Notes under the pieces: generated by a model
Seen by the model: only the letters and a program-made list of their open reading frames with translations
Database searches by the model: none
What the model was told of the DNA's origin: nothing
Assembly (NCBI GenBank): GCA_037178855.1
Contig: JASJZC010000006.1
Coordinates: forward strand, 2,728,001 to 2,792,000
DNA length: 64,000 bases
From: Oscheius sp. JU75
Lineage: Eukaryota > Nematoda > Chromadorea > Rhabditida > Rhabditidae
Reading direction: 5' to 3'
Made by a program: the position numbers and the translations under genes
Part shown: in pieces, positions 11,301 through 23,628 of the stretch
How positions within the stretch are numbered: the stretch's first letter is position 1
Layout of the letters: each line of letters begins with the position of its first letter

Positions 11301-13578
11301 TTCTTCCTCATGCTCTTCTTTTTGGGCGTCAGCAGTGAAGTGGCTTTGGTTGAGACGTTCACGGGAACGATCATTGACTGCTTCCCGTCGATGAAGAAGA
11401 AGAAATGGGTTGTGTCCGTAGCAACATGTGGATTCTGTCAACTAGTTGCACTCTGTATGGCTACGAGGGTCAGTTGGAGTTTTGATTTGCCTAGTTTTTA
11501 AATTGGAGATGGGCCAGGATCAGTCATGGACGAAGTATGAAACAGTGTACAGTTTAGTTGTGTTCAGTTAGTTGCTAGGGCACGACTAAAAATGTTTCAC
11601 GTTTTGAACAAGGATGAGAAAAACTTTCTAGAGGCTCTGAGCGAAACGTTGAGTCGTCACACTGCTAAATCTTGAAAAAGTAATATCCAGACAGTATAGG
11701 AGCTAGACCTGACCCGGGATCAGCGGAGAACTACTGTTTACACAAATATAAGACATTTAGGGTAACTGTGAAACAACAAAGTCACAATCATACTCGGAAA
11801 CCTGAAATAGAGCTGAGTAAATACTTTTTTCTTTTTGCTGGGAAATTCTATGCGAAACATGCTTGAAATTCATATGCTGTCAGAGGTCAATTGAAGCTGG
11901 CTGTAGCCACGTAACTCAAAATGTTTCAACGTTTGCATTAGAGTCAGACTAACATTCAGGAGATGTTCGGTTCGAAAAACTATGATTTTTGAAACGAACA
12001 AAGCTTTCGAAATATTACCGGAGAAGCTTTTGTTGATTCCTGCTGTACTTATAGTAACTACGAAACAAACCCAAAGTTTTTGCTTAGAAAGTTGTTAGTT
12101 GGAGTCAACGGTCCGGCATACGAACCGTTGACTCTAACTTATCCTAATTTGTGTGTAACATTGCGCTGATCAAAGCTAACACTACATAATGCCAGGTATA
12201 CAATTTCCTGTTGCGATAAAACATGAAAACTTGTGTCACATCGACATGCCAATGGATGAAAGTGAAGACGTTTCAAGTGGTGGTTACTGGGAAGTATTGC
12301 TCTGATGGTGCTGTCTATAAGCACGATTTTCCATTATGCTATTCCTCTCAAACACATGAAAGCCCATTTGCTCGCGTCAGGTTTCAATTTGACAATATTT
12401 TAAAATGAACATGTTACAAGTCTTGCTTATAAAGAGCCCTCACATCTGTCTGATTCTTCCTCCATCTACTTTTATAGAAAGTTACGAATAATTCCATTTA
12501 GGCCGGCTTCTACTGGTTTAGTATCTTCGATCACTTCACGGGTCGCGCCTCTACTTGTATGGTAGCAGTCGTCGAAGTTCTCCTCCTAACATTTTACGGT
12601 TCTCTCGTACCGCCTCTGCTTTATAAAATCCTACTTTAGGCTGGAAAATGGTAAAAGGTGACCTGACCGAGATGTGGGGCATCCAAAAAAGTAGGGGATG
12701 GCTCGATTTCTTCGGCAAACGATCTCCATTCTTCGGCATCTCTTGGGCATTCATGTGTCCCATCTTTGCCACGGTAAATCCGCTTTATATAGGCAGTTTG
12801 AAACATTCTTTTCAGATTATCGGGGTGGTACAGATGTGGGGAAACATCAGATTTGAACTGGTTGAAAATGATAAAATAGTTTACACCTACCCAGTCTGGG
12901 CCTCACTGTTCGGATGGTCTCTGAGCTTCGGGTGTCTGATCCCCGTCTTCGTGTTCTTCCTCTACAAATGGTACAGCTACAGGAGGGACGGAATCGTGAG
13001 TTTTTTTTTTGTAGAGATCTAACCAAGTTAGTTTTTGGAAAGTTTTACGGTTCATCTGTCAGACAATAGTGCAGAGTTAGAAACACTTGATCTAACTGAA
13101 ACGCGGAAGTTCAAAACAGGAAAAAATTTGTTTAACTTTCTTCGTATAGGCTCAGTTGGAACCTCCAAAGATATCTCGACAGCAAATCGTAAGCAAAAGT
13201 GGATTTGCGCGATAGGGAGTGGGCTCAAAAGAATTCGTATTGAAAGGCCGCTTCTAGGTTTTTAGTCAAACATAAACTTTTTTTTTTCTCGAAACAAAAG
13301 TTTCACCAAATGGGTTTATTCAGACATGGTACATGTTAGTGCTATTTCTCCCGTTGCAACCACTCAATATCACAAACAATTCTGAAACACGAAAAGTTTC
13401 AATCTTTCAGAGTTTTCACTACCTCTTCCGTCCAACAGCAGACCTACCTTCTTATGACCGTTACTACAAGGAGAGGGATGTCTCTCCTCCTGGTCTCTTC
13501 TCAAAACCGCCTTCTTCAATCTTGGTGGAACCCAACAAAGGAAGTCACTCACCTGAAAGTCCCCATATCCGATTTTAA
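8364..13578 (+). CDS. SLC6-family sodium-coupled transporter (orphan or amino-acid type)
   Basis: This is a plasma-membrane Na+/Cl- symporter of the neurotransmitter:sodium symporter family. Nine exons join in frame to 627 residues: 8364-8376, 8448-8729, 9663-9927, 10367-10745, 11103-11468, 12502-12598, 12640-12773, 12816-12995 and 13411-13578. TM1 has the family signature AVGLGNIWRFP. The glycine where monoamine carriers have Asp argues against amine transport. A long extracellular loop 2 carries two Cys and N-glycosylation sites (NCTS, NGTC, NDTK). TM6 to TM8 read SMNIGYGGLISLSSYSK, ending with AFIVYPEAIS. ATG 8364 was chosen because a 64-bp first intron ending AACAGAG then gives MSREVSSELSPKAEEAG in frame. 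An alternative longer N-terminus without that intron has no in-frame ATG. The substrate is unknown. Confidence 0.9.
9945..10005 (+). repeat. tRNA-like fragment in an SLC6 intron
   Basis: An A-box-like TAGCGCAGTGG at about 9956 is followed at tRNA-like spacing by AGGTTGTATCC, close to a B-box. The first part matches the TGGCGCAGTGG heads seen in the NUP214 intron. No cloverleaf can be drawn. It is read as a fragment of the same tRNA-derived repeat family. Confidence 0.35.
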
Positions 13579-15977
13579 CTGGGAAAAACTTGTATAATTT
13601 GTACATGCATACTGACAATGATCTTTGTACCTGCTGCCCAGTTTTCCAAGCTTCACAAGAGAAACGGTAGTTTGCAGGGATTTCGCTAATTGATCTTTCG
13701 CCAGCTTCTAAAATCATTTGTTTCAAAGACAGGATAAATACAATTCGGAATTTTTGAGAGTATTTTTTTCCATGTTTCAGTAGTACGGTATGGGGACTTG
13801 TGTATTTTTATGCGTTTTTGAAGTTTTAACCTGAAAATTACCCAGAACGTGGAGTTTGTTATGAATTTTTGGCTAAAAACCCATGCTCGACCTCGGCGTT
13901 GGTTGATCAAAGGAATTTTCCGGAAAAAAGTCTTTTTTTAATGACGTCCTGGCCAATAGTCGCAATTACATTTGCGATTATCAGCAGGAGCTGGATGCCT
14001 CGGTTGAAACATAAATTGAACTTCTTTCCGCCGTCAGTCAACAACGGTGCAGTATATGTAGAATTGAATCTTTAGATAAATCTCCTTGAAACCAACAGCC
14101 AAAAGTCAGGATGCCATGTTATCATAACTTGAAACATTATGACTCAGTCGACCTATCGAAACCAAATCACTTTCCTCTTTCAGCCAACTGATATATTTTG
14201 AACTTTGGATTCGGTTTAGCTGATTGTGAGACAATGCTGCTAGTCATAATATAAAGGTATTCCGATTTTAACGAGCTGACACTTTTTTTCTAATGAAACG
14301 AGATCGAATCTTTCGCTCCAACCTGAAACTATGAATTTCATGGACGAGACGGCACGGGAGATAGATGGAAGTTAAAAGGAGAAGTTCGACAGTAGGTTGT
14401 CACTCAAAGTAGCGGTAAAATCCGTTGGGTGGTAACAACCACCTGGAACCAAAGATATTCAGCAAATTTTTCCAATAGGAACTACTACTACTAGAATTGA
14501 ACAACGCTAATTTCTGCACTGTTAAAACTGTACTTTGAACTAGGGATTCGGTTTCGATGATTGTGAGACCACTCCGCTAGTCAAGTTTCAAAAAGATGCT
14601 TCAAAAACGTTTCCCATTCATGTGGTCAGAGAGCGGTTCGGGCGCCCTTTTGATAGCGGCTGACCCCCCTGATAAGATCCGGCAAAATAGTGTGTCTTAT
14701 CGGGGAAGCGCAGACCAGCGTCGACCGGTCACAGCTTATTCTCCCGACAATCCTGATTGTCTCCTTTTCCAGACACTTTTTTACCCGAACTTGTCTAGCT
14801 TCAGTTGTTGGAACTGTTTTGTTTGACTCACAACTTATAAGGGGACAGAGAGACAGTGAGACTACTAAGTGCACAGGGTACTCTCCCTTTATCGTCGTAC
14901 TTTGTTGCTTTAGGGTGTACAACATTTTCTTTCCTTGTTCATTTTTCCCTGTATTGTTCGGAGCTATAGTGTTTCGGGTGCTACGCATTGACTAAACCAA
15001 ATGTATGAAAAGTTTTTTCTAACTGTGAAAAAAGATGTTATTTTATGACAAGAACAGTCGAAAAAACTGAACCTGATGTTGAAACAAAGTATGAGCACGG
15101 ATCAGAAAACTGAAAAGTTCAAAATTTATTGGCCTTGCACCATGAATGAAGCAGCTCACTATCAGAGCTCTGTTTTATACTAAGCAGAATAGTTTTAAAG
15201 GAAGAAAGCTGATTGTTCACCTATGTAACACTTTTTTAATCTGACATTTCTTGGTAACGTCTCCCTGTAACCCATGAAAAAGGCCTAGCCAGAACCTGTC
15301 CTAATCCATTGTGGTATAGCAACGTTGCGCAATAGAGATCCAATCACTGTCTACATAAGAAACTGTCGAAGCTTATTAGACAATTCCCATACCATTTTCT
15401 TCAAATATTTTCATTTCATAGGGCTCCTGAAGCTCATTCTAATATTCCGTTCTTCTGTGTTTATCAGCTATGTATTTTTGAACATTAGCACATCCTGATC
15501 CTGTATTTCTCATTCAGTTTTCGGCACCAAAATCATTTTTTCAGCCCAGCGATGTTTTGCAAAAATGTATTATTTGATTGGGCGAAAAACTACGTTTTTG
15601 GACCGAAAAGTTGCTAGAAAGTCAAGTGTAAAGTTTCAAGTACAGATCTCATCTTCGTCCGAATAGAAGCAAAATTTCAAGTTACTATACAGAAACTTTG
15701 AAACATACATGGAGTAGTTTCGTTTTTGGACAAATGAAGAAGGTGTTAGGTTAGGACGGCTTGGGTGGTCGACTATTGAATGTTTCACAGATGAGCCTAA
15801 AGTCAGACCATGACATTGTAGACTATTGTAGTCTTGTACTTTTCTAGTACATATTTTGTAGTGGATAAAAGTTACTGATTTTTTCCTGTTGCTATTATAC
15901 ATACACCGCTGACTCTATAACCTTTCCAGTTTATGCATTTCTTGAAACATAACAATATTCAATCGAGTTTCCAGAAA
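13579..15977. other. 2.4-kb spacer between SLC6 and P5CR
   Basis: No gene could be supported here. Open frames at 14596-14995 on both strands lack recognisable domains. The spacer contains several TGAAACA/TGTTTCA heptamers (13719, 13774, 14003, 14128, 15078, 15698, 15781, 15942). The end of the spacer carries TTTCCAG only four bases before the P5CR ATG, suggesting an SL trans-splice acceptor at 15974. Confidence 0.5.
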
Positions 15978-18900
15978 ATGAAAATCGGCTTTATTGGTGC
16001 AGGCAAGATGGCACAGGCCCTGGCTAGAGGACTCATCAATTCAGGTGAAACATTAATTTTCGACAGGAAAGCAGAAGAATATTCAGGAAGGATAACGCCG
16101 GAAAACATTATGGCCAGTTGTCCGAAGCAGGATGTGGCTCTTCTGGATCAGTGTAAGGTGAGAAAAATATTATCTTCGGGAGAGCTTTTATCGGTCAATC
16201 GGAACTTTCAGTACTTTCTGAAACATTCTATGTTCCATCGGTGACTTTTAGGATACAGTTCCACTTCAAATTGTTTCTTGAATCAACTAGCCTCTCTAAA
16301 TCTTGAAACTCAAAAGACTTTTGGAAAAAGCGTAAACTACTGTACTATTTTTCCGTAAGCATTTTTCACAGCTACTAAGACTCCCGACTCCCAATTGAGA
16401 GTGTTATATAGGGAAATGACCAATTGAAAAGTATTTTATCGTTGTCTCTGACATGTCCCTTGCTTTGAAAAACAAGTAGTGTGACGGTTGAGGCTAAACA
16501 ATACTGCATGAAATTTTTGCAACTTTGATCCCGATATATGCGGAAAGAAAACCAAAAATAGTTCATACTTGTTTCTTATAGCCCTCTTTTTTAATGAAAG
16601 TAATTCCCACTGCTCAAAAAACTCGTCTTTGACTGAAAAAATCGAAGTGTTTTATCGTTGTCTCTTATGTCGTGTTTTACCACTCCAAAACTGCTACCGA
16701 AACGACATTTCTCCAAACAGCAGTAGCTATGTCACATTTAGCAAAAGTTCGAAATGTTTCACTGTTTGTACTTATCCTCCATCACTTCTGCCAATGCGGT
16801 GTCTGACGACAACAGCTTCTTCCTAATAAACTTCATTCAAAACAAAAAAAGTTTCAGAACCTCGGTCTCGGAACTACTCACGATAACACCGAGGTCGTTC
16901 ATAAGAGTGATGTGATCTTCTTGGCCGTGAAGCCGCCTCATGTCAGCAAGGTTCGTTTCTTTTCTTGCGAAATTTTGATAATCGATCCGGATGTTTTCCA
17001 TTCACTGTACGGTAATCGTACTCATATTATTATAAGAAGGTTGAAACAAACAAAAATCTGTAAGCGCTTCAAACTGTAGAAAGCAACCTTGAGGCAATAC
17101 GCATTTAAAAATAGGTTTGCGAGTAAGTGAAAGAAAATGTTTCAATGCTATTATAGGCTCAAAGGGATTCTTTCTGATGCTATTATCCGTAGTTGAAGTT
17201 TCGAAAAAAAAAGAGTTTCAGGTCGCCTCCGAAATCGCTCCTATCTTCACCAGGGAACAACTCCTCATCTCCATTGCTCTCGGTATCACCATCAGAAATA
17301 TTGAATCGGTTAGTGTTCCATCTTCTTAACGAGTTCGATTTGCTGCCCTTGTTCATGCTGTTTTAACCGATGGTAAATATGAATCAAAAGACAAAACTTC
17401 CAGCTTCTCCCCTCGAAATCTCGAGTGGTCAGAGTCATGCCCAATACTCCAGCCGTCGTTAGAGCTGGAGCTTCCGCCTACGCAATGGGCTCTGCCTGCA
17501 GGTATACACTTTTACTTGGTTTCGAACAAAATTGTTATTCGGCAACTGAGTCAGAGGTAGTAGAATTGGTCTGGTGTGTGATAGTGTTATTAGCCCAACC
17601 CAAATCCACTTTTAGAATCCTCTTTCGAAAAGTTGAAAGATCAATTATCTGCCTATTAGATCCTGTACAAACAATAGTAACGTAGAAAAGTCGTTCTCCT
17701 CTGTTCAAAGATTCTGAAACACAACTGACAGAAACTGACATGTGAGAGAGGAAGTTGGCAAGGAGGGTAAAGAATATATAACTAGTGACTGTAACATAAA
17801 AACTCTTGCAAAGATACAATTCATTAGAGAGTGCGCTACTATTCGAATAAGAGTGGAAGACGAAACATAAAGTTTTAGTAATGAAGTTTTGTAGTTCTGA
17901 AAGATCTGGACCGAATGGGTATTCCAGCAAACAACAATACCAATACAAACAAAAACAGTACAAGAGACGCGCTTTCAGAACTCTATAAGTTGTGAAGGGG
18001 AGAATAGAGTGAAAACTATTATTACCCTCGAGCGAAGTTGCATTACCTCAACAAGTTGATTGTTTCTTACACCACACCAGTGAAACAGAGTACAAAGTTT
18101 CTAGAAAACATTACGTACTTTAGTCTTCAACAATAAACTCGTTTTTCACTACTGTTTCAGTCTGCTCAAACTTTTGAATGTTGACACTTTCTGACGTGCC
18201 TAAAAAGTGGTATTCAGCTCTTATAGACTTTGAAAGCACCAGCCTGGTCCGAAATATAGTTTTCTAATAAGGCTACAAAGTTATTTGCTCTTTTGGCGTG
18301 GTCAGAGTGAACCGTGACCAATAAACTTGCTATGAAAAGGTTAGAGCACGCCTCTTGTACTATTTTTCAAACACAAATTTTTCCTTCAACCAACGTACTA
18401 AAGTTTTTGAGAATTACGATATGAACAGATGAGGGTTTCTGTTATCCTATTATCACCCATCCTTGAAACATTCCCAAATTCTAGAGATGGGGACGCCGAA
18501 ATAGTGAAGGACATGCTCAGCACAGTTGGCTTCGCCGTAGAGGTTCCAGAAGCTCATATTGATCCAGTAACAGGACTGTCGGGTTCTGGTCCCAGTTACG
18601 TGTGTTTCCTATTATTTAAATTGTGAAAGAGATGATTCAGATGTTCGCAGCAATTGAGGGCTTGGCAGATGGTGGTGTGAAAGTCGGGCTTCCTCGTGAC
18701 CTGGCCCTGAAACTGGCAGCTCACACACTGTTGGGGGCTGCTAAGATGGTCCTGGAGACTGGTGAGTACCAAAATTTCTATATTGGAGTCACCAAAAAAC
18801 TAGAAATATCAAGTTCTGTGACATTTATACACTGCGCGTCATGAGTCACCCCCCTAAATTTGCAGTATAGAGCGCACATCGCATTTTAGAGCTTCAGGGC

Positions 18901-21156
18901 CATTTCCAAACATTTTCTCGTGTCAAAAAACCCCCAGAACAAAAGTTTCAGACAAGTATCTCATTTCCCTGTACCTCCATCTTTGAAAATTCCAAAAACG
19001 CCCGCGTCATAATTATGAGTTAGTATGGGTCTTGCATAGAATCGTGTAAGGCAAAAGCTCGAAACGAATCGTAAACATATTGTTCGATATCCTGAAAGGT
19101 TTCCCCGTTAATCTGCAACGACATGCCAAGCGGAAAACGCCTTTCTGAGAGGGCCCAAGCTGAAGTTCTACATCGTGCCGGCAAGAACAACTCTGAAATT
19201 GCGAGATTGCTTGGCCGTTCCATCACATCGATCCGAAGATTTGTTGTTAGAGGCTGCACAGAAGGAAAGAAGAGCTCCGGACGCCCGAGAATCCTCACTA
19301 AAAGAGACGAAAGTCGTATCGGCCGCCTTGTATCGAACAGCACGATGTCGGCGAATGATGTTCGTGCCGAACTGGGAGCCGATGTTTCAAAATCGACGAT
19401 CCTGAGAGCTGTCAAACGGAACAGGAATATCACCAGAGAGAAAATGAAGCCCGCACCTCGTCTCCTGGATCGTCACAAGATTGCTCGGATCGACTTTGCT
19501 AGAAGCAACATCGGCCGCAACTGGAACCACGTTAGTTTTTGTTTTGTGCACCTCCATAGCTAGTTCAGGTCATCTTTAGCGATGAAAAAAAGTTCAACTA
19601 CGACGGTCCTGACGGTATTTCTCATTATTGGAGTGATCTTCGTAAGGAGCCTCGTTACTTTTCCCGACGAAACTTCGGTGGCGGTTCACTGATGGTTTGG
19701 GCCGGATTCAGCAGCTTTGGAAAGCTGGAGATAGCATTTGTGACTTGCGCATGAACTCGAACGGCTACCAGGACGTGCTCAGAGATCACCTACTGCCGTT
19801 CCTGCATGCTCAAGGTGGAAACTGGACGTTTCAGCACGACAATGCCTCGATTCATGCCAGTCGTCATACTGCCGCCTGGCTCCAATCTCATCAAATCAAC
19901 GTCCTTCCGTAGCGAGCCTGCTCTCCGGACCTGAATCCGATTGAAAATCTCTGGAGCATCATCGTCCGAGATGTATACAAGGATTGCCGTCAGTACAACA
20001 ACGTCGATGTCCTCAAGCGAGCCATCCTGGACGCTTGGCGTCGTGTTCCACTGTCTACCCTCCAGAACCTCGTAGATTCGATGCCTAGACGATTGCTAGA
20101 TGTTGTTGCTGCCCGTGGTGGCACTACTAATTACTAGTTACTTTATTTCATTACGAAATAAATTGTTGTCTCTTTAAAAAATGTGTTTAGTTCATACTAA
20201 CTCATAATTATGACGCGGGCGTTTTTGGAATTTTCGAAGATGGAGGTTCAAGGAAATGAGATACTTGTCTGAAACTTTTTTTCTGGGGGTTTTTTGACAC
20301 GAGGAAATGTTTGGAAATGGTCCTGAAGCTCTAAAAAGCGATGTGCTCTCTATACTGCAAATTTAGGGGGGTGACTCATAATTATGACGCGCACTGTAGT
20401 AGCAATTAGTACGTCAGTGTCCGTCCGTATGTCATGGTATCCGCACAATTGCATGGCAACACTAATACGAAAAAAAGCTGACAAGTCACTTTCATGTTAA
20501 GAAACGAAGGGGCGAGGCGACTCGGGGCAACTTCAGTTACTAGGGAAGCGGGGAAGCCTCCTGTTATCAATTCAAAGCCAAGACTAAATGGGCGGGCAAA
20601 CATTTCTGCTCACAATTGTGGACAATCAGAGGTTGTGCTATTAGTCAACTAGAGTGCTCTGCTATCTCATTTTTGGATCTCACCTTTTGGAAACTAACTA
20701 CTTGATTGAACCAGTTGGAACCAAACAGGGAATACTTATTACAAGAGCAAGTACCATGGTACGGTATCAGTAAAGAAAAATTTTAGGCACCCATCCTGCT
20801 CAACTGAAAGACGACGTCCAAAGCCCCGCAGGCTCTTCAGTTTATGGAATGCACAAGTTGGAGTCCGGAGGGTTGAAGGTTAGCTTTTTCTCAGACTTTG
20901 GCACCACAGTACACTCGAGGACTCTGTTTTATCAGCGCTCTGAAACAAAAAAATGGGTGCTCCACACGGACTGATAAATCGTAATCGTTGTGTTTCATCC
21001 GTTGTGTGAAACGGAGACTTTGATTCTGGATTGAAAATAGTTTGAAATAAAAAAATTCAGGGAATCCTCATGGACGCCGTCGAAGCTGCCACAAATCGCT
21101 CCCGTGCCACCGGAGACAAGGCTCTGCCCCGGGACATTCGCAACCAAGAATTGTAA
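15978..21156 (+). CDS. Pyrroline-5-carboxylate reductase
   Basis: It reduces pyrroline-5-carboxylate to proline with NAD(P)H, the last step of proline synthesis. Nine exons give 279 residues: 15978-16044, 16087-16157, 16858-16950, 17222-17308, 17404-17501, 18485-18599, 18641-18761, 20787-20878 and 21061-21156. The Rossmann start is [17 protein letters not shown]. The family signature [28 protein letters not shown] spans a 41-bp intron. [16 protein letters not shown] corresponds to the conserved C-terminal segment. The first intron (16045-16086) is only 42 nt, a multiple of three and free of stops. Removing it gives the alignment expected for the family ([16 protein letters not shown]). The intron 18762-20786 has been invaded by a Tc3-like element. 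Confidence 0.93.
18830..20396 (+). mobile_element. Tc3-like DNA transposon (dead copy 1)
   Basis: The 1567-bp element is flanked by TA on both sides (18828-18829 and 20397-20398). It has inverted terminal repeats of about 200 bp (18830-19027 and 20193-20396). Each repeat carries the word CGCGTCATAATTATGAGT near both its outer and inner end, like the paired transposase sites of Tc3 and Sleeping Beauty. The left outer copy has lost six bases (AATTAT). It sits inside the P5CR intron in the sense orientation. Confidence 0.93.
19123..20137 (+). pseudogene. Tc3-like DD34E transposase, inactivated
   Basis: The frame starts [18 protein letters not shown] and contains a paired helix-turn-helix region and the catalytic motifs [15 protein letters not shown] and [12 protein letters not shown] 38-bp intron (19531-19568) lies just before VIFSDEK, the same position as in the second Tc3-like copy of this window. 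The gene is broken twice. A one-base loss near 19745 shifts the frame after IAFVTC. The Trp expected in the [12 protein letters not shown] context is a TAG stop at about 19911. The closest known relative in layout is C. elegans Tc3. Confidence 0.9.
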
Positions 21157-22542
21157 TCGTCCTTTCTGTTTCCCGCCACACTAAACGCCTTCATTTTGCA
21201 CTCAAAAAGCTATAAAAACCGCTCAAAAAATGCAGACTCGAGACGCAGTTCTTCACCATCGCCGAAAACCCTTGACTTTGTCTTCCACACTAAATTTGCA
21301 CTTTTTCCGTTGTATGTACAAGAAACTTTGTAACTCTGATAAATGTTTTACCCTTTGTTGTGGTTTTTCGTGTTTCAATGGAGGAAGGGGAGTTTTCAGG
21401 AATGGGCAGATGGGAGAAGAGCAACATCAAGAAGAACAGAGAAGAGTGATGAAGGCCTGAATGTACATGTGATGTGAAGCAGTAATAAATATACGAACAT
21501 GGTAAAAGTTCTAGCTGGAAGCATCATGTGTTTCATTTGGTATATAAACGGCACGAACTTCTTTTGGCTGTTCTAAACCGGAAGATTCTTCTTGCGTTTT
21601 ATGCATTCATCTTATTTCATCGTAACACTTTAAATCAATTCAGTATGTGTTCTCCAAAATCAAAACTAGAAAGCGCGATGGTGTCTGTGGTTGACTGTTT
21701 CTTTGTTTGTTCGAGGCCACGAAATAAGCAAAACAAAAAGCTGTACATTGGTTATTGTTGCTGCTGTAAATTGTTGCCAACTAATTGAGTTGGACAATAA
21801 GTCAGAAATGGGACGACAAATTTTGTTGCTACCGACGATAGACTGTAGATAGAGGGAAGAAAAGACAGAGAGATAGAGACATAGAGTGATAGAAAGTTAA
21901 GGAGACAGTAACACAGGGAAATTCTGTCTCCTTCTCTGTGCCTCTGTCTGTCCTCGCTCTATGTAGTCACTCTCTGCTGTTTGTCTACCTCTCTGTCTAT
22001 TTAAGCAGAGATATCTTTGCTTCTGTCTCTCACTATCTTTGTCTTTCTGTCCACCTTTTTCTGTGTTTCTCTATTGTACTTGCTCTACCCATGAGAAACA
22101 GAATTCGTCGTCCCATTTCTGAGTTATTGTCCAACTCAATTATTCGCAACAATTTGCAAAAACAACACGTTTTTACAGCTTTTTGCTTTGCTTTTGTTTC
22201 GTGGCCTCAGAAAAATTAATAAACAGAGTTAGCCACGGACACCATGACGCTTTCATATTTTAGACCTGAGTAAGAAACAAAAACTCTCGAAGGAGCCAAA
22301 GCAATCACTTTCTTTTGCAATTAAAACGATTGTAAATGTCCAAATCTTGAAGTGCCAAAAGCGCACTCCTATTAAACAATAACAGAACACAAATATCACA
22401 TAAACAGCAGAAGCTATTCCGCTTCTCAACAAAAGTTATTTAGAAAATTGTTAATTGCTTCGTTATTTTCTAACCTGTCAGGACAATTACCGTAACTCTT
22501 CTCCTCCAGAGAGAGCCCATTGCTCTGCTGCTGCCTTCGAAG
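21157..22542. other. Spacer downstream of P5CR
   Basis: The P5CR 3' region has an AATAAA at about 21484. Apart from the foldback repeat annotated separately (21661-22268), no gene was recognised. Confidence 0.5.
21661..22268. repeat. Foldback MITE with arms of about 170 bp and a GAGACA-rich core
   Basis: Two imperfect inverted arms (about 21661-21835 and 22095-22268) share AATTGAGTTGGACAATAAGT (plus strand, left arm), AAAAGCTGTA and TTTCGTGGCCTC-type words. The interior is rich in degenerate GAGACAGA/TCTGTCTC tracts (21845-22065). Single arms of the same family occur at 36885-37045 and 63165-63265, with a related tail near 41200-41300. No transposase is present, so this is a non-autonomous element. 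Confidence 0.75.
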
Positions 22543-22778
22543 ATGGTTGGTTCTCTGGATAGTCTTCTTCTACTGCTGCTGCTGGCGACTCCTCTTTTTC
22601 TGCTTCAAGTAGCTGTCTCTGCGGATTCGTCTACCACACCATGTAAGTAGTGAGCTACTTCTACCGTTGACTCTGATCTTTAGGCGTAGAAAAGGGCGAT
22701 ATGAAGGAGTGTGTGGATGCAACTATTGTTCAGCCTGAAAGTTCCGAATATATCACTTTCGACCAGAAGAATCTATAA
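22543..22778 (+). CDS. Small putative secreted protein, 64 residues
   Basis: There are two exons, 22543-22642 and 22684-22778, separated by a 41-bp GTAAGT..TTTAG intron. The first encodes a strong signal peptide (MVGSLDSLLLLLLLATPLFL then LQVAVSA). The second adds a short region with two cysteines (PCVEKGDMKECVDATIV) and ends in a stop. The protein is not recognised. The following 250 bp contain further gene-like text, so this may be the 5' part of a longer or broken gene. Confidence 0.45.
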
Positions 22779-23068
22779 CAGGATGTGATCGACTGATGGA
22801 CAGCTTCCTGTGTTAAAATATGGCTATAGCCTCTTGATCACTGAAAATTCTCCTTCAATCCCCTGCGGATGACCACTATCAATCCAAAAGCTGCAGAAGG
22901 AATGCTCACTACTGGTGGAAATTCAGCTGGATCAGAAGTTGTTCAAAATATCAGGCAAGTGTTTAATGCTCATTAACGATGCATTACTCTATGATGAAGG
23001 CTTCGTCGAGAATTCGTAGTGGCCCTCAGAACTGATTGCTGCTTTCGAAAACATTTAGTCTATTCCAG

Positions 23069-23254
23069 ATGAAGTTTCTTCTTCTGGCGCTGCTCCTTCT
23101 CCACTCTGCCGCAGCCCCAGAAGTTGATACGCTCGAAGAGTCGCTCTTCTGGACAGGCACTCTCTTCCGGCTGGAGCAGCTTCAAGAGCTGGCTTCGTCC
23201 CTCGAAAACTCGCTGCCTATTACAAGAGAGCAGCAAAACGGGAGCAGCATCTAA
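23069..23254 (+). CDS. Small putative secreted protein, 61 residues
   Basis: ATG 23069 follows directly after TCTATTCCAG, a typical trans- or cis-splice acceptor. The product begins with a signal peptide (MKFLLLALLLLHSAAA). It continues with a short acidic helix-rich segment (EVDTLEESLFWTGTLFRLEQ) and ends at a stop. No family is recognised. The signal-peptide coding stretch recurs almost unchanged at 36510-36545, so this leader has been copied elsewhere in the window. Confidence 0.45.
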   Translation: MKFLLLALLLLHSAAAPEVDTLEESLFWTGTLFRLEQLQELASSLENSLPITREQQNGSSI

Positions 23255-23439
23255 TACAGAGTCATAAAGAGACAGAACAAAGACTAAAATAGGAAAACAT
23301 GGAAAAAACAATGAAGAAGGGTGATTTTTATTAGAGGCTCAATCGTTATTGTATGTTTGTCATCTTACGTGCTCCAAATTTCACTAAAATGGCCGCAACT
23401 TCATAGAAACCATTTTATCGGGCAACCTGTAAAGGAGTA

Positions 23440-23628
23440 TTATTGTACTTGTCCGCACTACTGGGCGCCAGCTTGTAGGAGAAGAGTTACTATATCAAGG
23501 TTTTCTTCAATACTGGCTGACTGAACTAAGAAACAACGAGCGTCTACAGTGGTACCATATTGGACGAGGATTCAGACAACAGCATCTGCAGCGTAATGAA
23601 GAAGAGTACGTTCAAACACAAGCATTCT
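23440..23628 (-). pseudogene. Decayed 3' end of ankyrin gene A
   Basis: The text around GGGCGCCAGCTTGTAGGAGA (23464) and CGAGCGTCTACAGTGGTACC matches, with many changes and indels, the last ankyrin repeats of gene B (around 56720-56860). No frame stays open. It shows that gene A once had the same C-terminal repeats as gene B and has lost them. Confidence 0.7.

Noticed and set aside
22830-22980. Coding-looking stretch (NPLRMTTINPKAAEGMLTTG) after the first small secreted ORF
   Set aside because: No acceptor or donor fits the upstream exon in phase and the frame closes quickly; it could be part of a broken gene but cannot be supported.
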